From: Sphingomonas sp. PAMC26645
Lineage (GTDB): Bacteria; Pseudomonadota; Alphaproteobacteria; Sphingomonadales; Sphingomonadaceae
Direction: 5' to 3'
Assembly: GCF_004795835.1 (NCBI RefSeq)
Contig: NZ_CP039249.1
Span: 124,001-188,000, forward strand
Length of the DNA: 64,000 nucleotides
The translations under genes and the position numbers were made by a program. Below are positions 52,435 to 61,573 of this stretch, in pieces. The notes beneath the pieces are model-generated. The model was not told the DNA's origin and made no database searches. It saw nothing but the letters and a program-made list of their open reading frames with translations. Position 1 is the stretch's first letter; each line of letters opens with the position of its first letter.

Positions 52435-53238
52435 ATGGCGCAGTTCGCACTCGCCGCACTCGTGACGTTCGGGTTGGGGCACATTCCCATCTCAGGTTAC
52501 GGTGTCGCGGTAGCGGCGCTGGTGCTGGTCATCGCGTTGCTTGGTGCCGTTTACGTCGTGCCGATCATGCTCACATGGCGCAAAAGCAGGCTTCGCGGCC
52601 CCAAACCTTGGTGGTCTCGCTGGTATGCGCTGGCGCTGATCGTCGTGGTCGTGCTGGGCCTTTGGGAACGCGTGCCGCCGATGATGCACCATTTCTACAA
52701 GCCGTTCTTCGCACCGTCCGACAGCATGGCGCCGACGATCGGCAGCGGTGACAAGTTCGTCGTCGACATGCGCTGGCATGGGCCACCGAAACGCGGCGAC
52801 GTGATCGTCTTCCAGGCGGCCGACAGCGTCCGGGTCAGTCGGATCGCGGCGATCGCGGGCGACAGGATCGCGATGCGCGCTGGCCTGCCGATCGTGAATG
52901 GGGTCCCGGTCGCGCAGCACACCGAAGGCAGGGTGATGGTCGACGATATCGAAGGCCGACATCCTGCGACGATCCTGACGGAACGCCTGCTGGGCGAGCG
53001 ATCCAGCCATCGCATATTGGACACGGATGCGTCGCTGTTCGACGACGCGAGCGAGGTCACCGTCCCGCCGGGCCATCTCTTCGTGCTCGGCGACAATCGC
53101 GATCGCTCCGCAGACAGTCGCGTGCCGCTCGAGCAACAGGGCGTCGGGATGGTGCCGACGACGACGATCATCGGCCGCGCTATGTACCTGTATTGGAGCA
53201 GCAATCGCGCGAAGATCGGCGATCGGCTCGACCGCTAG
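52435..53238 (+). CDS. Signal-peptidase-I-like (S26) protein, probably frameshifted and lacking the catalytic lysine
   Basis: The frame shown encodes 267 residues: hydrophobic helices (ALAALVTFGLGHIPI, VAALVLVIALLGAVYVVPI, YALALIVVVVLGLW) and then the S26 domain with Ser97 in PSDSMAPTIGSG, KRGDVIVFQ and GDNRDRSADSR. The lysine usually found in the IKR-V motif is Ser135 (VSRIAAIAGD). A typical N-terminal segment (VGVAALNLILPGLGLIRVGD) lies just upstream in another frame that stops at 52429, with GC repeats at the junction, so one base may be lost. It may be a broken gene or an atypical enzyme. Confidence 0.7.
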   Translation: MAQFALAALVTFGLGHIPISGYGVAVAALVLVIALLGAVYVVPIMLTWRKSRLRGPKPWWSRWYALALIVVVVLGLWERVPPMMHHFYKPFFAPSDSMAPTIGSGDKFVVDMRWHGPPKRGDVIVFQAADSVRVSRIAAIAGDRIAMRAGLPIVNGVPVAQHTEGRVMVDDIEGRHPATILTERLLGERSSHRILDTDASLFDDASEVTVPPGHLFVLGDNRDRSADSRVPLEQQGVGMVPTTTIIGRAMYLYWSSNRAKIGDRLDR

Positions 53239-53329
53239 ACGGTACGAGCCCCCGAGCTTGCTCCCGTACTCCGAAGCGGAAGTACCTGCGGAATGCCGCC
53301 GGTTTCGGATCCCAGCGACGGGCGCCGGA

Positions 53330-53935
53330 TTAGCGGCGGCGGCCTATTTTAATCGTCGCGACGATCGCGTCCATCTGGGCTGCGGCTACCGCCTGGGTCG
53401 GCGCGTTGCGTGCCGGCGCTGCTGCCGCCTTAACCGCGTAGGTGACGCGGTCGATCGCGTAGCAGGTGCCGTCGACGACGGTGCGCAGGTTCGTTGCGTT
53501 GACCTGTTGGCTCATCCCCGCGTCGCCGTTGGCATAGACCGTCCAGCGGTGGCCGCCGAGCATCCGGTTGGGCAGGCGCCGACCGCTTCCCGACTTCAGC
53601 CCCGCGGTGCCGCAGGTCGCGACGACCGCGGCGCTGCGGCTGAAACCGACCTGCACCATTTCTGTGACCTGGCCCTGGCCGTCGCTCGGCTTGGCGACCT
53701 GCCAGAAGCGGACGATGCCGACCCCGCGACCGACCGGGCTGCCGTCCCAGACCTGGCGCCAACCGGCGTTCATAAGGGCGCGGCCGGCGAAGTTGCGCGT
53801 GGGGGTGAGCGCAGACGGGTAGGACAGCCGGACCATACCGCCTGCCCCGAGGAAGGACTTGGTCGCGGCGCTGGCGTTGGCGAAGGGAAGAAAAGCGAGC
53901 AGTGGCAGTGGCAGCAAGAAGCGAAGAAGCGTCAC
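53330..53935 (-). CDS. Exported hypothetical protein, 201 residues
   Basis: A signal peptide (LLRFLLPLPLLAFLPFANAS) precedes a soluble domain of mixed strands: GAGGMVRLSYPSALTPTRNF, GIVRFWQVAKPSDGQGQVTE, and GTCYAIDRVTYAVK near the end. Cysteines Cys108 and Cys157 could form a disulfide in the periplasm. The family is not recognised. It is convergent with the signal-peptidase-like gene and divergent from the helicase gene. Confidence 0.7.
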   Translation of the reverse strand: MTLLRFLLPLPLLAFLPFANASAATKSFLGAGGMVRLSYPSALTPTRNFAGRALMNAGWRQVWDGSPVGRGVGIVRFWQVAKPSDGQGQVTEMVQVGFSRSAAVVATCGTAGLKSGSGRRLPNRMLGGHRWTVYANGDAGMSQQVNATNLRTVVDGTCYAIDRVTYAVKAAAAPARNAPTQAVAAAQMDAIVATIKIGRRR

Positions 53936-54017
53936 CGATCGTCTTTCATAAAGAGAGCCTTGGCAGTGTGCCGGCCGTTTGCGCCGCGTCCATAGCGGTG
54001 CGGCGCAACGCCCCCAT

Positions 54018-56450
54018 ATGACGATGATGCGTGAACAGGCCGTGAGCGACCTCCCCCCTCCCCTCGAAAACTGGTTCGCGACGCGCGGGTGGCGGCCGCG
54101 GCGGCATCAGCTGGAGATGCTGGCGGAAGGCCGTGCTGGGCATCACGCACTGCTGGTGGCGGCGACCGGGGCGGGGAAGACGCTCGCGGGGTTCCTGCCG
54201 ACGCTCGCCGAGCTGATCGAGGCGCCGACCAACGGGCTCCACACGCTGTACGTCTCGCCGCTGAAGGCGCTTGCGGTCGACGTGCAGCGCAACCTGCTGA
54301 CGCCGATCGACGAGATGGGCGTCGATATTCGCGTCGAAACGCGGACCGGCGATACGCCGTCGGACCGCAAGGCGCGGCAACGGGTCAAGCCACCGCAGAT
54401 CCTGCTGACGACCCCAGAGTCCCTGTCGCTCTTGCTGAGCTATCCCGACAGCATCACGATGTTCGAGAACCTCCGCACGATCGTCGTCGACGAGGTGCAC
54501 GCGTTCGCGACCGGCAAGCGCGGCGACCTGTTGTCGCTGTGCATGGCGCGGTTGCAGACGATCTCGCCGGGGATGCGCCGCGTTGCGCTGTCGGCGACGG
54601 TCGCGGATGCGGACGGCTACCGCGCGTGGCTCGCGCCCGACGGCGACATCGACCAGGTCGCGATGATCCGCGGCGAGGCGGGCGCCGATCCCAACATCGC
54701 GATCCTGCTGCCCGAGGGCCGCGTGCCATGGTCGGGACATTCGGGCCGCTATGCCGCCGCGCAGGTGATGGCGGAGATCGAGGCGCACGAGACCTCGATC
54801 GTGTTCTGCAACACGCGCAGCTTGGCTGAGCTCATCTTCCAGGATCTTTGGAAGGTGAACTCGGGCAACCTCCCGATCGGCGTCCACCACGGCAGCCTCG
54901 CCAAGGAGGCGCGGCGAAAAGTCGAGAACGCGATGGCCGAGGGCAAACTCCGCGCGCTGGTCGCGACGTCCAGCCTCGATCTTGGGGTCGACTGGGGCAA
55001 TGTCGATTGCGTGATCCAGATGGGCGCGCCGAAGGGATCGTCGCGACTGTTGCAGCGGATCGGGCGCGCCAACCACCGGCTCGACGAATCGTCGCAGGCG
55101 ATCGTCGTGCCGGGAAACCGCTTCGAATATCTGGAGGCGCGCGCGGCGCTCGACGCGGTCGAGGCGGGCGAGCTCGATGCGGATATCTTCCGCGTCGGTG
55201 CGCTCGACGTGCTGGCGCAGCACGTGATGGCGTGCGCATGCGCGGCGCCGTTTCGCGAGGCGGATCTGCTCGACGAGATCCGCTCGGCGCTCCCCTATTC
55301 CGCGCTACCGACCGAGACGTTCGAACGGGTGCTGCACTTCATCAGCGACGGCGGCTATTCGCTGAAGGCGTATGACCGGTTCAAGCGGCTCACGAAGGAT
55401 GCGGACGGGACGTGGCGGGTCAGCCATCCGAAATTCATCGGCCAGCATCGGCTGAACGCGGGCATCATCGTCGAGGCGACGATGCTCAACGTGCGGTTCG
55501 GCAATGGCCGCGTGCTCGGCCGCGTCGAGGAGGCATTCGCGGCGCAGTTGAGCCACGGCGATACGTTCTTCTTCGCAGGGCTCAGCCTCGAGGTGATGAA
55601 GATCGACCTCGAGGACCTAGTCGTGCGCGCGACATCGAAACCCGCGCGGATTCCGACCTATGGCGGCAGCCGGATGCCGCTGTCGACCAACCTTGCCGAC
55701 CGCGTTCGCGGGTTCCTCGCGCATCCCGGCGACTGGGCGCGCTTCCCCGACGACGTGCGCGAATGGCTGGAGATGCAGGCGTATCGCTCGGTCATGCCCG
55801 AGCCCGGCCAGCTGCTGGTCGAGACGTTCCCGCGCGAGGGGCGGCACTACATGGTCGCGTACAGTTTCGAGGGGTGGAACGCACACCAGTCGCTCGGCAT
55901 GCTGATCACGCGGCGGATGGAGACGCAGGGGCTGAAACCGCTCGGCTTCGTCGCCAATGATTATGCGCTGGCGGTGTACGGGCTGGAGAAGATCACCGAC
56001 CCGGCGTCGCTGTTCTCGGCGGATATCCTCGAGCATGAGTTCGTCGAATGGGTGCAGCAATCGCATCTGCTCAAACGCGCGTTCCGCGAGGTCGCGGTGA
56101 TCGGCGGGCTGGTCGAGCGGCAGCATCCGGGCAAGCGCAAGACCGGTAAACAGGTGACGTTCTCGACCGACCTGATCTACGACGTGCTGCGCAAATACGA
56201 GCCGACGCATCTGCTGCTGGAAGCGGCGTGGGCGGATGCGCGCGCGCGGATGACCGATGTCGGGCGTTTGGCGTCGCTGCTCGACCGTGCGGCGGCGACG
56301 ATGGTGCATGTCGATCTGGAGCGGGTCACGCCGCTCGCGGTGCCGGTGCTGACGCTGATCGGGCGCGAGAAGATCTCGACGAACAGTTCGGACGACGCGT
56401 TGTTGATCGAGGCGGAGGCGATGATCGCGGATGCTATGCGGCCGGATTGA
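54018..56450 (+). CDS. Ligase-associated DNA damage response DEXH-box helicase (Lhr-core type)
   Basis: An 810-residue superfamily 2 helicase. Walker A is VAATGAGKTLAGFLP near residue 45, motif Ia is YVSPLKALAVDVQRN, motif II is TIVVDEVHAFA, motif III is VALSATVAD, and the second RecA domain has VHHGSLAKEARRKVE and RLLQRIGRANHRLDE. The C-terminal part has the winged-helix and beta-barrel regions of Lhr-core. It unwinds DNA or RNA-DNA hybrids 3'-5' in studied relatives. The start is one of several close ATGs; the first codons are not conserved. No partner gene lies within 1.8 kb. Confidence 0.92.
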   Translation: MTMMREQAVSDLPPPLENWFATRGWRPRRHQLEMLAEGRAGHHALLVAATGAGKTLAGFLPTLAELIEAPTNGLHTLYVSPLKALAVDVQRNLLTPIDEMGVDIRVETRTGDTPSDRKARQRVKPPQILLTTPESLSLLLSYPDSITMFENLRTIVVDEVHAFATGKRGDLLSLCMARLQTISPGMRRVALSATVADADGYRAWLAPDGDIDQVAMIRGEAGADPNIAILLPEGRVPWSGHSGRYAAAQVMAEIEAHETSIVFCNTRSLAELIFQDLWKVNSGNLPIGVHHGSLAKEARRKVENAMAEGKLRALVATSSLDLGVDWGNVDCVIQMGAPKGSSRLLQRIGRANHRLDESSQAIVVPGNRFEYLEARAALDAVEAGELDADIFRVGALDVLAQHVMACACAAPFREADLLDEIRSALPYSALPTETFERVLHFISDGGYSLKAYDRFKRLTKDADGTWRVSHPKFIGQHRLNAGIIVEATMLNVRFGNGRVLGRVEEAFAAQLSHGDTFFFAGLSLEVMKIDLEDLVVRATSKPARIPTYGGSRMPLSTNLADRVRGFLAHPGDWARFPDDVREWLEMQAYRSVMPEPGQLLVETFPREGRHYMVAYSFEGWNAHQSLGMLITRRMETQGLKPLGFVANDYALAVYGLEKITDPASLFSADILEHEFVEWVQQSHLLKRAFREVAVIGGLVERQHPGKRKTGKQVTFSTDLIYDVLRKYEPTHLLLEAAWADARARMTDVGRLASLLDRAAATMVHVDLERVTPLAVPVLTLIGREKISTNSSDDALLIEAEAMIADAMRPD

Positions 56451-56474
56451 GGGCGCCTCACCCCGCTGAAACGG

Positions 56475-56582
56475 CACCACCCCGGCGAAGGCCGGGGCCC
56501 AATTGGAAAGGTGGTCGTAACGGAGCACTGCCCTCCATTAGCAACGTCCCCCAATTGGGCCCCGGCCTCCGCCGGGGTGGTA
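56475..56582. repeat. 108-base long palindromic repeat, copy 3
   Basis: Close in both arms to the copy at 26197 and with the same CCCAATTGG/CCAATTGGG inner pair; the central loop differs. It lies 24 bases after the helicase stop. Confidence 0.85.
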
Positions 56583-56653
56583 CGGTTTATAGCGTCGTCC
56601 GTTCCTAACAACGACCGTTGCGTATCCACCAAATCAGGCGCAGCATTTGCAGC

Positions 56654-57637
56654 ATGCGCAGGTGGCTAGCCCCTCTACTGCTAGCCATTGCCGCCCAGGC
56701 TAGCGCTCAGGACGCAGCCTCTCCACGCGATAATGCTGCACCTTCGCCCAGCGCAGCATCGGCAGCAGAACCAGACCCCGCCACGCTTCTGTTCGGTGAC
56801 GACCAGGCCCGGATGACGGTGCCGGTCACGATCGCCGGCGCAGGACCGTTCGCGTTCGTCGTCGATACTGGCGCCCAACGGACCGTCATCGCGCGCGAAC
56901 TCGCAGCAACGCTAGGCTTGGCGCCGGGGCGCATCGTCCGCGTGACCGGCATGACCGGATCGAGCGCCATCGGCACCGTCGTCATCCCCTCGCTGAAGGT
57001 CAGCGTGATCGGCAGCGCGGCGATCGAGGCGCCGGCGATCAGCGCGATCAATCTCGGCGCGCGCGGGCTGCTCGGAATCGATGCGTTGCAGGCCCACGCG
57101 GTAGGAATCGACTTCGACACCAACACGATGACCGTCACACCCTCGCGCAAACGGCAGAGCCGCGAGCGCGCCGGGCCCGACGAGATCGTCATCCGGGCGC
57201 GCAGCCTGTTCGGGCAGCTCGTCGTCACCGACGCCTATTGCAACGGCATCCGCATCCGCGTGATCCTCGACACCGGCACCTCGGTCAGCATGGCCAATGC
57301 CGCGCTCCGCCGGAAGGTGACGCGCAAGGGGCTGGGCAGCGCGGGGGCGTCGCAGCCCGTGTCGCTGACCGGGGTCACTGGCGAGACCGTGATCGCCGAC
57401 TATACGACGATCGACCGCGTCACGATCGGCAGCCTGACGCTTGGCGACCTGCCCGTGGCGTTCACCGCAGTCGACGCACCGCCTTTCCGCCTGTTCGGCC
57501 TTGCCGAGCGGCCCGCGATGCTGCTCGGGATGGACGTGCTGCAACTGTTCCGCCGCGTCGACATCGACTTTGCCAACCGCGAGGTACGGCTCACCTTGCC
57601 GCGCGAGACGCGCCGTCGTGGCGAGCTGCGCCGCTGA
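56654..57637 (+). CDS. Retropepsin-like aspartic protease family protein with two domains
   Basis: A 327-residue exported protein with signal peptide APLLLAIAAQASAQD and an Ala- and Pro-rich linker. Two aspartic-protease halves follow: FVVDTGAQRTVIA near residue 75 and VILDTGTSVSMAN near residue 210, each with its own Asp-Thr-Gly and a later hydrophobic Gly motif (LLGIDAL; LLGMDVL). Such single-chain, gag-asp-like proteins in the periplasm are found widely in proteobacteria, but their substrates are not known. An ATG at 56618 would add a leader before the signal peptide and is not preferred. Confidence 0.82.
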   Translation: MRRWLAPLLLAIAAQASAQDAASPRDNAAPSPSAASAAEPDPATLLFGDDQARMTVPVTIAGAGPFAFVVDTGAQRTVIARELAATLGLAPGRIVRVTGMTGSSAIGTVVIPSLKVSVIGSAAIEAPAISAINLGARGLLGIDALQAHAVGIDFDTNTMTVTPSRKRQSRERAGPDEIVIRARSLFGQLVVTDAYCNGIRIRVILDTGTSVSMANAALRRKVTRKGLGSAGASQPVSLTGVTGETVIADYTTIDRVTIGSLTLGDLPVAFTAVDAPPFRLFGLAERPAMLLGMDVLQLFRRVDIDFANREVRLTLPRETRRRGELRR

Positions 57638-57696
57638 GGTTGCGTCCTGGTGCGTTCGCTGCAACTCTCCCGCCGAAAACGAAAAAGGGGATGACG

Positions 57697-59106
57697 ATGC
57701 GCGCAACTGGCTGGCTACTCACGGCGGCAATCCTGACGACCCCCGTGACAACGGCGCTTTCCGCACAGGCGCAGTCGCGGCCCGACCAGAAGGCGTTCCT
57801 CGGGCTCTACAAAGAGCTGGTCGAGACCAACACGACTCTGTCCGCGGGCAGTTGCACGCAGGCCGCGGCACAGATCGGGGCGCGTCTGAAGACCGCGGGC
57901 TATGCCGATGCCGACATAACCTATTTCTCGGTGCCCGAGCACCCGAAGGACGGCGGGCTGGTCGCGGTGCTGAAGGGGTCGGACGCGTCGATCAAGCCGA
58001 TGCTGCTGCTCGCGCATCTCGACGTGGTCGAGGCCAAGCGCGAGGATTGGGTGCGCGATCCGTTCAAGCTGATCGAGGAAGGCGGCTATTACTACGCGCG
58101 CGGCACCGTCGACGACAAGGCTCAGGCGGCGATCTGGTCCGACGCAATGATCCGCTTCAAGACGAGCGAGTACAAGCCGAAGCGGACGATCAAGCTGGCG
58201 CTGACCTGCGGCGAGGAGACGACCTTCGCGTGGAACGGCGCGCAGTATCTGGCGAAGTCGAGGCCCGACCTGATCGCGGCGGAGTTCGCGTTGAACGAGG
58301 GCGGCGGCGGGCGGATCGACGACAATGGCAAGCGCCAGCTGCTGGCGATCCAGGTCGGCGAGAAGGCGGCGCAGAACTACACGTTCCTCGCCACCAACCC
58401 GGGCGGGCACAGCTCGCAGCCGATCCCCGAGAACGCGATCTACGAGCTCGCCGATGCGGTGAAGGCCGTCCAGGGCTACGAGTTCCCAGTGAAGTTCACC
58501 GACACGACCAAGGCGTTCTTCGCGGCCAGCGCGAAGGCGATGCCGGGCGAAATGGGGGATGCGATCACGAAGCTGCTCGCCAATCCGGAGGACAAGGCGG
58601 CGGATGCGATCGTCAGTCGCGACAAGGCGATGCACTCCACGTTGCGCACGACCTGCGTGGCGACGTTGCTGAACGCGGGTCACGCGGAGAACGCGTTGCC
58701 GCAGCGCGCGACCGCGAACATCAACTGCCGGATCTTTCCGGGCGAGACGGTGGAGGGAACGCTCGCCAAGCTGAAGGAACTGGCGGGGGCGAAGGTGACG
58801 GTGACGGCGAACCAGCCGGTGCGGCCCACCGCGATCCCGCCGACGCTCGACCCGAAGATCATGGGGCCGGTGACCAAGGTGGCGGCGAAGCACTTCCCCG
58901 GCCTGCCGATTCTCCCACTGATGTCGACCGGGGCGACCGACGGCATCTTCTTCGAGGCGATCGGGATCCCGGTCTACGGCGCGCCGGGCGTCTTCATCGA
59001 CAAGGACATGGGCGGCATCCACGGCCTCAACGAGCGAATTCGTGTGAATTCCCTGTATGACGGCCGCGACTACCTCTTCGATCTGGTGAAGGCGTTTGCT
59101 GGGTGA
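57697..59106 (+). CDS. Exported M20/M28-type zinc metallopeptidase
   Basis: A 469-residue exported peptidase. The signal peptide is WLLTAAILTTPVTTALSAQ. The two-zinc site is visible: His and Asp in LLLAHLDVVEAK, Asp in RGTVDDKAQ, Glu-Glu in LTCGEETTF and His in IHGLNERI; the dimer domain is in between. It probably trims dipeptides or amino-acid derivatives outside the cytoplasm. The start is the ATG six bases after AGGGG; another ATG six bases earlier is too close to it. The last 13 codons are also present as a decayed copy 210 bases downstream. Confidence 0.9.
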   Translation: MRATGWLLTAAILTTPVTTALSAQAQSRPDQKAFLGLYKELVETNTTLSAGSCTQAAAQIGARLKTAGYADADITYFSVPEHPKDGGLVAVLKGSDASIKPMLLLAHLDVVEAKREDWVRDPFKLIEEGGYYYARGTVDDKAQAAIWSDAMIRFKTSEYKPKRTIKLALTCGEETTFAWNGAQYLAKSRPDLIAAEFALNEGGGGRIDDNGKRQLLAIQVGEKAAQNYTFLATNPGGHSSQPIPENAIYELADAVKAVQGYEFPVKFTDTTKAFFAASAKAMPGEMGDAITKLLANPEDKAADAIVSRDKAMHSTLRTTCVATLLNAGHAENALPQRATANINCRIFPGETVEGTLAKLKELAGAKVTVTANQPVRPTAIPPTLDPKIMGPVTKVAAKHFPGLPILPLMSTGATDGIFFEAIGIPVYGAPGVFIDKDMGGIHGLNERIRVNSLYDGRDYLFDLVKAFAG

Positions 59107-59475
59107 ACGTCCTTTCCCTCTCCCCTTCGGGGAGAGGGAGGGAGGAGCCTTAGGCGACGGAAGGGAGAGGGGCGTGAAGCTCGGGACGGTGACTCCCAAC
59201 GCCCCTCTCCCTTCCCACGGCAAGCGCCGCGGGCCCCTTCCCTCTCCCCGGAGGGGCGAGGGAGTTTTGTTAGCCGGGATTATCTGTTCGGGTTGGTGAA
59301 GGCGTTCGCTGGGTAACGAGGCCTTCCCTCGCCCCTTCGGGGAGAGGGAGGGAGGAGCCTTAGGCGACGGAAGGGAGAGGGGCTTGGGGCTCGAGACGAC
59401 GCATCCCAACGCCCCTCTCCCTTCCCACGGCAAGTGCCGCGGGCCCCTTCCCTCTCCCCGTAGGGGCGAGGGAGT
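59107..59475. repeat. Tandem 210-base repeat built from paired palindromes
   Basis: Two copies about 210 bases apart begin at the codons for the end of the upstream peptidase and then contain CTCTCCCCTTCGGGGAGAGG, a GC-rich core and GAGAGGGGC-like arms. Each unit is a paired palindrome of the CTCCC/GGGAG class. The region separates the peptidase from the convergent kup gene, and holds no intact gene. Confidence 0.75.
59275..59316 (+). pseudogene. Fossil 3' end of a second M20 peptidase gene
   Basis: The codons for RDYLFGLVKAFAG and a TAA stop lie 210 bases after the same ending of the intact peptidase (RDYLFDLVKAFAG, TGA). One residue differs and about seven of 13 codons differ at silent positions. 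That pattern shows descent from a second, diverged coding gene, not a recent copy of the first. The upstream part of that gene is gone, replaced by palindromic repeat. Confidence 0.65.
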
Positions 59476-61449
59476 TTAGACGGTGACTTGTTCGCCTAGT
59501 TCTAGCACCTTGCCGGGGGGGATTTTCAGGAAGTCGGTGGGATCGCTGGCGTTGCGTTGCAGGAACAGGAATATCCGGTCCTGCCAGGGCGGCATGCCCT
59601 TTTCCGCGTCGGGTTTCAGCGTGTTGCGGCCGATGAAGAACGAGGTGCGCATCGGGTCGAGCCCGAGCTGTTCGGTCTTGTTGCCGACGCCGAGATCGCG
59701 GGGCACGTCGGGGGATTCCATGAACCCGTAGGTCAGCACGACGATCGAGAAATTGTCGTCGACGCGTTCTACCTTCGCGCGCGACGCTTCCTCGACGAAT
59801 GGACGATCCGCGGTGCGGATGCTGACGATCAGGTTGCGCTCGTGGAGCACCTTGTTGTGCTTGAGGTTATGCAGCAGCGCGCCCGGCGTCGCGTGCGGGT
59901 TGCCGGTCAGGAACACGGCCGTCCCCGACACGCGCTCGGGCGGACGCTTTTCCAGCGCCGAGGCCAGATCGCTTAGCGGGATGCTCTGGCGCTTTTCGAA
60001 CGCGCTGACGATCTTCTTGCCACGCACCCAGGTGAAGATGATCAGCCCGATCGCGGCGGCGATGACCAGCGGTACCCAGCCACCCTCGATCACGCGCAGG
60101 ATGTTCGCGCCGAAGAAGATCAGGTCGAGCGTCAAGAACGGCAGGATCGCCGCTAGCGCGAGCGGGCGCGACCAGTTCCAGCGGTGCCGGACGACGATGT
60201 ACGCGAGCAAGGTGGTGACGACCATCGTGCCGGTCACCGCGATACCGTACGCGGCGGCCATCGCCGACGACGTCTTAAACTGGATCACGAGCACCAGCAC
60301 GCCGATCAGCAACAGCCAGTTGATCGCGGGCAGGTAAATCTGGCCGGCAAACACCGCCGAGGTCTGGCGGATGCGCAGGCGCGGGAGCAGGCCGAGCTGA
60401 ATCGCCTGCTGCGTCAGCGAGAACGCGCCGGTGATGACCGCCTGGCTGGCGATGACGGTCGCGAAGCCGGCGAGGATGATCAGCGCCGGACGCAGCGACT
60501 CGGGCGCCATCAGGAAGAACCAGTCCTGGTTGACGAACGGCACGCCCCGCGCCGCCGCATCCTCTAGCCGCGACAAGGCGAACGCGCCCTGGCCCAGGTA
60601 GTTGAGCGCCAATGCCGGAAAGACGAGGAAGAACCAGCCGATGCGGATCGGCAGCTTGCCGAAATGGCCCATGTCGGCGGTCAGCGCCTCAGCGCCGGTG
60701 ACGGTCAGGAACACCGCGCCGAGCACGAACAGCCCGGTGACGCCGTGCGTGGCGAGGAACGAGATGCCGTAGGTCGGCAGGAACACGCGGACGATCGAGG
60801 GCTCGTCGGCGATATGCCAGATGCCGAGCGCACCGATCGCCACGAACCAGAGGATGCAGACCGGGCCGAACAGCTTCGATACCTGCGCCGTGCCGCGCGA
60901 CTGGATCAGGAACAGCCCGATCAGGATGGCGATCGTCAGCGCGCGGACGACGCCTTCGTTGAAGATGTGCGCGGCGCTGGGGATCGTCCGCAGGCCTTCC
61001 ATGGCGGACAGCACCGACAGCGCCGGGGTGATGATCGCATCGCCGTAGAACAGCGACGCCCCCGCCGCGCCGAGCACGATCGCGATCCGCGATCGCATGC
61101 CGAGCGCGCGACGGGCGAGCGCAGCGAGCGCGAGTACCCCGCCCTCGCCTTGGTTGTCGGCGCGCATCAGGAAGATGACGTATTTGACGGTGACGACGAG
61201 GAACAGCGACCAGAGCGCGAGGCTCAGCACGCCAAGGATTTCGGTCGGATCAATGCCGCCTGCGGACGTCTGGCCGAGTGCCTCGCGGAACGCGTAGAGC
61301 GGGCTGGTGCCGATATCGCCGAACACCACGCCGATCGCGCCGACGGTCAGCGCGGCGAGTGCGGGGTGCGGATGCAGATGCGCCGCTGACAGATCGCCAG
61401 GCGTTTCCGGTACAGCGGCAGTTTGGGGTGTTCCGGCGACGGACGTCAT
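59476..61449 (-). CDS. kup: Kup-type low-affinity potassium uptake protein
   Basis: A 657-residue potassium:proton symporter. The 12-helix domain spans residues 30-450 with ALTVGAIGVVFGDIGTSPLYAF, GVLSLALWSLFLVVTVKYV, RADNQGEGGVLAL, and GASLFYGDAIITPALSVLSA. A cytoplasmic C-terminal part follows from residue 460. The motif FGDIGTSPLY is the Kup signature. The ATG chosen puts about 35 residues before the first helix. It is divergent from pdeM. Confidence 0.95.
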   Translation of the reverse strand: MTSVAGTPQTAAVPETPGDLSAAHLHPHPALAALTVGAIGVVFGDIGTSPLYAFREALGQTSAGGIDPTEILGVLSLALWSLFLVVTVKYVIFLMRADNQGEGGVLALAALARRALGMRSRIAIVLGAAGASLFYGDAIITPALSVLSAMEGLRTIPSAAHIFNEGVVRALTIAILIGLFLIQSRGTAQVSKLFGPVCILWFVAIGALGIWHIADEPSIVRVFLPTYGISFLATHGVTGLFVLGAVFLTVTGAEALTADMGHFGKLPIRIGWFFLVFPALALNYLGQGAFALSRLEDAAARGVPFVNQDWFFLMAPESLRPALIILAGFATVIASQAVITGAFSLTQQAIQLGLLPRLRIRQTSAVFAGQIYLPAINWLLLIGVLVLVIQFKTSSAMAAAYGIAVTGTMVVTTLLAYIVVRHRWNWSRPLALAAILPFLTLDLIFFGANILRVIEGGWVPLVIAAAIGLIIFTWVRGKKIVSAFEKRQSIPLSDLASALEKRPPERVSGTAVFLTGNPHATPGALLHNLKHNKVLHERNLIVSIRTADRPFVEEASRAKVERVDDNFSIVVLTYGFMESPDVPRDLGVGNKTEQLGLDPMRTSFFIGRNTLKPDAEKGMPPWQDRIFLFLQRNASDPTDFLKIPPGKVLELGEQVTV

Positions 61450-61573
61450 GGCGCGAAGAGCGCTCCTCCTGAGGGGACGGCGCGCTTTACGCCGATTGGG
61501 GGCATGCGCAAGTCCTGCTGGTTTGGGGCTATGGCGGGTTGATTCACACGGCGTGCACCGGCATGGCGAGGAA

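Noticed and set aside
59107..59475. Possible CRISPR array or tandem satellite
   Set aside because: There are only two units of about 210 bases, with no short repeats separated by unique spacers; each unit is a palindromic pair.
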